Source: Vairimorpha apis BRL 01
Taxonomy: Eukaryota; Microsporidia; Nosematidae
DNA: 13,708 nt
Assembly: GCA_000447185.1 (NCBI GenBank)
Contig: KE647159.1
Location: 1 to 13,708, forward strand
Direction of reading: 5' to 3'
Shown here: positions 8,671 through 13,708 of the stretch, one piece after another
Position numbering within the stretch: the first letter of the stretch is position 1
How the letters are laid out: each line of letters begins with the position of its first letter
Program-made: the position numbers and the translations under genes
The notes under the pieces: model-generated
Told to the model about the DNA's origin: nothing
Database searches by the model: none
Seen by the model: only the letters and a program-made list of their open reading frames with translations

Positions 8671-10688
8671 ATGTTTTTTTCTTTATATGTTATGTGTTTT
8701 GTGGTCTCACGTCAAATATGCTGAAATTAACAAATTTATATAGAAGGATGCACAATAAAAAGAATTAAAAATTATTGAACCATTAAGATTAGCAAGTGAA
8801 TTTCAAGCTAATTTTATGTGCAAGGAAATGAAAATGACACATGAAAATTCAATAGAAAATCGTAAAACATTAAGAAAAAGACTTGATTTTTTAATTTTAA
8901 AGGTATAAATATAGGGGAAAATATTGCTAAACAACAGAATACAGATTTTAAAGAAGTTTTTAAAGTGTGGATTCAATCTGATCTTCATAAAAAAAATATT
9001 TTAGGAGATTATAGTTTTACCGGCATTGCAACTTGCAAAGGTAAAGATAAAAATAGATATTGGGTTCAGGTCTTTGGAAAAGGATATGTAAAATGGGATG
9101 GAAGTGAGTATAATTATAAGTGGTTTTTAAATAATGAAAATTTTTTTCAAGATAAATACAAAATTGACAAAAAATTAGGATCTGACGATGATGATAAAGG
9201 AGGAGGTGGAAATAAGAAAAATAAAAATAGCAAAAATTCAAATTCTTCTTCAAATATTAAAAAAGACGATAACAATATAAAGAACAATTATAACGAAAAT
9301 AGAATGTATGAGAAGATGGTTTTTCTTATTAAAGAAAATGAGGATATTTCTGATATAGAAAAAAATTACCTAAAAATTTAAAACTTTTATATAAAGGATC
9401 TTATAAACAATATGTTGCTATAGACAACAAATCAAAAAATAATGATTTCGAATCTAAAAAAATAACTGATTCAACTTTATCTATAAAAGAAAATAATACA
9501 AAATCAAAGACAATTTCTAAAACAAATTTTAATTTTACAAAGTCATCAATAAGAAGTTCATCAATTTCAGTTTCTCAAAAAACTGAAAAGTCTAATGATC
9601 CTAATAGTTTATCAACCACTAAAAGTATAAATAAACAAAAATATGAAATTTCAAGTTCACACATGAATAAATCTCTACCTGTTAACGAAGATATTGCTAG
9701 CTATTTACAACCTTATATGTTTTTACCAAATAATTTATTTGCACTAAACAAAATATTAGAAAATATTGGGAAAAACTCTGATTTGTCGTTATCCATTTCT
9801 GTTAATCCTAATACCTTAAGTTCAAATCAAAAAAATTCAAAAACTACATCTTTAAATACCATTGTAACCATAAATTATATTACTACCACTTCGTTTATTA
9901 CAAAATCAATATATACTACCTATTTATCTTCAAATTGTTCATCTATAAGTTCTATGACTAATACTACTTTTAATAGTATAAATAGCTCTTCTATTAATAC
10001 CACAATGAATTCAAATTCAAAAACTAGCTCAAACAATTCTTTAAGTTCAACCACAAGTATAATTTTTTCCAAGTCATCAAATAAACAATCTACCAGCACT
10101 TCATTAAGATCTTCTACAAGTATATCATCTAGTAACATTACTTCATCATCAATATCAATGTCTTCTAAAACTTATAATAACATTTCTACAAGTGTTATTT
10201 TAAAAGAATCTTCAAATACACCTTTATCTTCGTCTACAAGCAAACACGCAGATTCTTCTGTTAATTCTACTACAAATTCAAACTCAACATCTTCATCTTC
10301 CAGTATTAATACTACAGTATTTATAGACTCTTCTTCAAGTAAAACTAATATTACTTCTGCGAATAACTCAATATTGACATCTTCAATAACTGATACATGT
10401 ACTAATAGAAATAAAGAAAAAATTGTTACTACTTTAGTCAAAACAATATATAAATACGAAAAAGAGCAACCCAAAAAAGATAAAAATGTTACAATGACAG
10501 TTAACTTTGAAGATGATGGTGATCAAAATGAAAAATTAAAAAAACTGTTATTAAATATAATTAAGATGAAGGAAGATGATAGTACTTTAAAAGATTATAT
10601 TGATTCTTTAGAAAAAGAAGATGATAAAAATGAAAATTTGCATCAAGAAAATGTGGATATAGGTGATCCTGTTTACATAGAAATTTAA
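8671..10688 (+). CDS. secreted CAP-superfamily (SCP/PR-1-like) protein with long Ser/Thr/Asn-rich tail, four apparent frameshifts
   Basis: About 673 aa when five frame segments are joined; the joined length is a whole number of codons. Residues 1-16 look like a signal peptide. About 17-140 form a CAP domain: NLYRRMHN and IIEPLRLASEF as helix 1, His58 in MTHENS, Glu84 in GENIA, His107 in WIQSDLHKKNIL, and YWVQVFG near 132-137. These His and Glu residues line the usual CAP cavity, and the W-x-x-S-x-x-H-x-x-NIL form resembles bacterial YkwD-type and fungal/plant CAP proteins. An acidic and poly-Gly linker (SDDDDKGGGG) and Asn/Lys-rich region follow. About 377-580 is a mucin-like Ser/Thr/Asn tract, then an acidic, probably helical C-terminus ending VYIEI, with no GPI signal or membrane segment. 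CAP proteins in fungi (Pry family) bind sterols and lipids outside the cell. Frames change at T7 8674-8680, A5 8757-8761, T6 8887-8892 and A7 9359-9365 (or A5 9372-9376), each needing one base. The ATG at 8671 was chosen because it begins the hydrophobic leader. Confidence 0.8.
9800..10420 (+). repeat. low-complexity Ser/Thr/Asn-coding tract of the CAP protein
   Basis: Codons TCA, TCT, AGT, ACT, AAT and their neighbours dominate. They give a mucin-like stretch with many Ser pairs and runs and numerous N-x-S/T triplets. Microsporidia are thought to lack N-glycosylation but keep O-mannosylation, so if this is a microsporidian the Ser/Thr would be the modified residues. No exact long repeat unit is visible; the tract is compositionally rather than periodically repetitive. 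Boundaries are approximate. Confidence 0.65.
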
Positions 10689-11136
10689 ATTTTTAATTAT
10701 TTTATATAAGATTGCTATATTATAACAGATTCAATTGGTTTTGTTTACTATTACTGTTTAATATCATTAAACTAAATTTTGTAAAATTTCATTAAAATAA
10801 ATAATACTTTAAAATGTAACTTTTTTAATTTTTAAATATTCACAAATAAAAATAATTAGATTATTTACCTTATTATTTAAATATTTTATGTTACTTATTA
10901 GAAAAAAAATAATCATTTTTTTTATCATTTTAAACAAAAAGTATAGAAAAGCAACCAAAAAAATACTGTTTTTATTAGTTGTAATTATAAAAATTTTAAA
11001 TTATAAGATATTAAAAATTTATTTTTATATTTTTAATATTGTTTTTAAAAATAATATAATTTAATTTTTTATATAAAAAAACTTATTGGTGAATTTAATA
11101 AGGAGTAATATTTATAAATTAAGAAAAAATTTGTGC
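10689..11136. other. AT-rich spacer upstream of the channel gene
   Basis: This lies between the CAP stop codon and the first ATG of the channel frame and should contain the channel promoter. A 58-codon ATG ORF at 10888-11064 is hydrophobic and Lys/Ile/Phe-rich, in the same frame as the channel but closed by two in-frame stops; I treat it as chance. The channel frame stays open upstream to about 11077 without an ATG (TTG and GTG only), so codons before 11137 may be untranslated or belong to a start hidden by another base error. Confidence 0.5.
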
Positions 11137-12593
11137 ATGGTTTTAAAAGAAAGTATAATAATTAAACAAAAACGTGATAATGAAATAAAAGATGTAAATC
11201 AAATAACAAAACAAAAATTTTATAATATCTTTGGACTTTTAGCAACGTTAGTGTTTATTTTACTTCCGTTTAATTTTTATTTTTGCAAAAAATTCATAAA
11301 TTTAAAACATGATAATATTAATATTAATATTTTCTTTTTTCTAATTATGATAATTTTTATAACTTTTGCTTGCTTCGCTATAATTTGTAGTATTATAAGT
11401 TTATACAAACACTATTTAACAAGTATAATACATAAAAAAAGAATCTTAATATCATTTACTTTGAGTATAGATTTTGTTACAATTATATTTGAAATTTTTA
11501 AGAAAAAAAAATTGTTTGAAATTTCAAAAACTATAAATTTTGTTTTATATAATATAAGTAATAATTTAGGAATAATTTCTATTTTTTTAACTTTATATTC
11601 AATTAAAAATTTAATAATTGAAATTTTAAATTTTAAAATGCATTTTAACAATTATGAAATAAGATTAAATGAAAATGATATAAATTACAAAGTATTAAGA
11701 ATATTGAATAATATGATTGGAAACAAAAATAATATATATAATGCTAATCAAGTTTTTAATTCTATTGGTTTTAAAAATATTATAACCAAAAAAGATTTAT
11801 ACAGATTGAAACCAGATGAGAAAGAAATATTTTTTAAAGTTTTTAATGTTGATAAGGATGATAAAATAACAAAAAATGAATTTATTTATATGTACAATAA
11901 AATAATTAAACAGCGCAATGATTTAATTTCTTCTTTAATAAATAAAGATAAATTGTTGTATAAGTTAAATATTATAATTACAGTACTATTTTGTCCTTTA
12001 GGAATATTAATGTACCAAATTATAGAAAATAAGAGTCCAAGTGCTTTTGATATCTTTAGTTATCTTAAATCAATACTGTCATTAAGTTTTATTTTTGGAA
12101 ATATTTTACAGGATTTGTTTCAGTCTTTAAATTATATTTTTTTAGTGAGATTATTTGATGTTCAAGACAAATTATTAATAAATGATAATATATATACAGT
12201 AAAAGAACTGGGTATGTTGTATAGTACATTCGAAGTAAATTCTAAAATAGTATATATACCAAATAAAAAAATTAAATGTTATGATATAGTAAATTTAAGA
12301 TTTAACAATAAAATAATTAAAGAATATAGTTTTTATTTTTTCAGGATAAATATAATGCTCTTAAAGAAGATATTTTAAAAAAAATTAAATCTTGTGTTTT
12401 TATACATATTGATAAAAATTTCCAAAAAAAAACAAAACAAATTGATTTTAATATCAATAAAGAAAACGCTATTGTTGTACGGGTTGGTATAAAATTAAAT
12501 ATTAAATATCAAGATATAGAATTTCTTAATGATAATGAACACGTCTTATATTTAAAATTGATCGAAATTGCTAAAAAACATTTATATGTTTAG
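11137..12593 (+). CDS. MscS-family mechanosensitive ion channel with EF-hand, one apparent frameshift
   Basis: About 485 aa when two frames are joined. It is a pressure-gated membrane channel of the eukaryotic MscS class that includes fission yeast Msy1/Msy2. Four hydrophobic segments lie at about 29-51, 63-90, 102-122 and 133-165. An EF-hand-like loop N-V-D-K-D-D-K-I-T-K-N-E sits at 237-248 with ligands at positions 1, 3, 5, 9 and 12, suggesting Ca2+ control. Then a segment at 272-296 and the pore helix LSLSFIFGNILQDLFQSL (314-331) precede the MscS beta domain, with FDVQDKL 340-346 and VYIPNKK 372-378. The first frame stops at 12378; adding one base in T6 12336-12341 continues through QDKYNALKEDI and about 80 residues of the C-terminal alpha/beta domain to TAG at 12591. 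Start: the ATG at 11137 is the first in frame, about 30 residues before the first membrane segment. In fungi such channels sit in ER or plasma membrane and respond to osmotic stress. Confidence 0.85.
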
Positions 12594-13708
12594 AAAATAT
12601 AAAATTGATTAAAAAAGAAAATATCAATTTTAGAAATGTTTTAATCTAGTTTTATTAAATTTAATATTATTTTTTGATATTATTTAAAAATAGTTTTTAG
12701 ATTTTCTTTATTAAATGATAATATTATTTTTATTTATTTTTATAAAAGTTCAAACTGTGATGGTTCATTATATTAATATATTCAAAAATAAAAAATTATA
12801 AAACAATTTTCTAATTATAATTTTATTGTGTAACCTATTAAATTTAAAATATCTAAAATTAATATTTTTTTAAAATAAAACATAATATTAAAGTATAATA
12901 CACAAAAATTTGTAAATTTTGTTTTATTTAATTAATTATTTAAATTTTCATATTTAACTATGTTTTAATGATTAACATAAAATTTTTTTAAATAATTACA
13001 CTATTTATTGTAAAACATTTAAATAATGTTTTAAATTTATTTATTTTTTATAAACAAAATTTTATTTTAGATTTAAATATATATAATTAATATTTATATT
13101 TTATATTTAAATAACCAAAATAATTAATATTGCAAAATTTAGTTTTTCTTTTTAAAAAATATTACAATAAATGTTACTTAATTTTAAATATATCTACATT
13201 AAATATTTAATAATTTTGTAATAAAAATAAATACATAAAATAGAATTATAATGTAAAATATGGAAAATAAAATGATTAAAAATCTTAAAATTTTTTTTTA
13301 ATTTTTTTACATACATATTTTAACAGAATATATTTATAAACAAGAAAAATAATTTATATGTATTAATAAATTGTTATTTAATATTAAGTAAATAAATTTT
13401 TTACTAACAAGAACAAATTTGAAATGATTAAAACTTAAAATAAATAATAAATGTTTTAAAGAATATTTTAATCCTAAATATAAATCATTATTATCACTGC
13501 TTAATACTAAAAAATATTTAATAATATAAAATTTATTGTAAAAAAAACGAAAATTATAATTTTACACCATAATTTAAGTATAAAATAATTAAAAATACAT
13601 GTGATGTACAAAAATATACATAATTTTTATGATTCATCGTATAAAAAAAATTTATTTTTAAGGATTATATTTTTTAAAAACTAAAAACAATAAATTTATA
13701 ACTTAAAT
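12594..13708. other. AT-rich region, nothing recognised
   Basis: There are dense stops in every frame, no ORF with protein-like composition, no tRNA or rRNA motif and no repeat array. An 18-base A/T word (AATACTAAAAAATATTTA) at 13503-13520 also occurs at 8053-8070, which chance could produce in DNA of this composition. The end of the window shows no telomere-like repeat. Confidence 0.6.

Noticed and set aside
10888..11064. 58-codon plus-strand ORF in the same frame as the channel, a possible missed N-terminus
   Set aside because: Two in-frame stops (11062-11064 and 11074-11076) separate it from the channel and its composition is background-like.
2450..12593. Euplotes-type programmed frameshifting
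   Set aside because: That system skips one base (+1) at AAA-stop sites; all cases here need one base re-read or added, and the breaks are not placed at such sites.
8053..13520. 18-base word AATACTAAAAAATATTTA at 8053-8070 and 13503-13520
   Set aside because: It is nearly all A/T with no extended similarity, so a chance match is plausible; not called as a dispersed repeat.

Overview
This is a very AT-rich eukaryotic window (roughly 15-20% G+C by eye, lower between genes). It carries six supportable protein-coding genes, no visible introns and no tRNA or rRNA. The best fit is a microsporidian or a similarly reduced fungal parasite. The evidence is a KIN1/MARK-type kinase, a fungal-type mechanosensitive channel with an EF-hand, small divergent single-exon proteins, and ATG-proximal signals. 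Species cannot be read from the sequence, and another AT-rich eukaryote is not excluded.

Layout. 1-1335 is AT-rich DNA with at most one small ORF. 1336-2364 (+) is an intact orphan gene. 2450-4126 (-) is a KIN1-like Ser/Thr kinase with a C-terminal KA1 domain, convergent with the orphan across 85 bp. 5362-6277 (-) and 6808-7683 (-) are tandem paralogous ubiquitin-specific-protease-like proteins, each with a hydrophobic N-terminus that looks like a signal peptide. 8551-8621 is a sharply GC-richer island in an otherwise nearly pure A/T stretch. 8671-10688 (+) is a secreted CAP-superfamily protein with a very long Ser/Thr/Asn-rich tail. 11137-12593 (+) is an MscS-type channel with an EF-hand. 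12594-13708 shows nothing.

Four of the six genes (kinase, first protease, CAP protein, channel) are split by frameshifts. I count ten, and every one needs exactly one extra base, each placeable at a 4- to 8-base A or T run. The joined frames keep their family motifs on both sides, and each joined length is a whole number of codons. This points to systematic homopolymer under-calling in the assembly rather than pseudogenes, so I annotate these as whole genes with breaks.

The biologically interesting part is the middle. Three adjacent genes (two secreted deubiquitinase-like proteases and a CAP-mucin protein) look like an exported, possibly host-directed set, flanked by a conserved signalling kinase and a conserved membrane channel.
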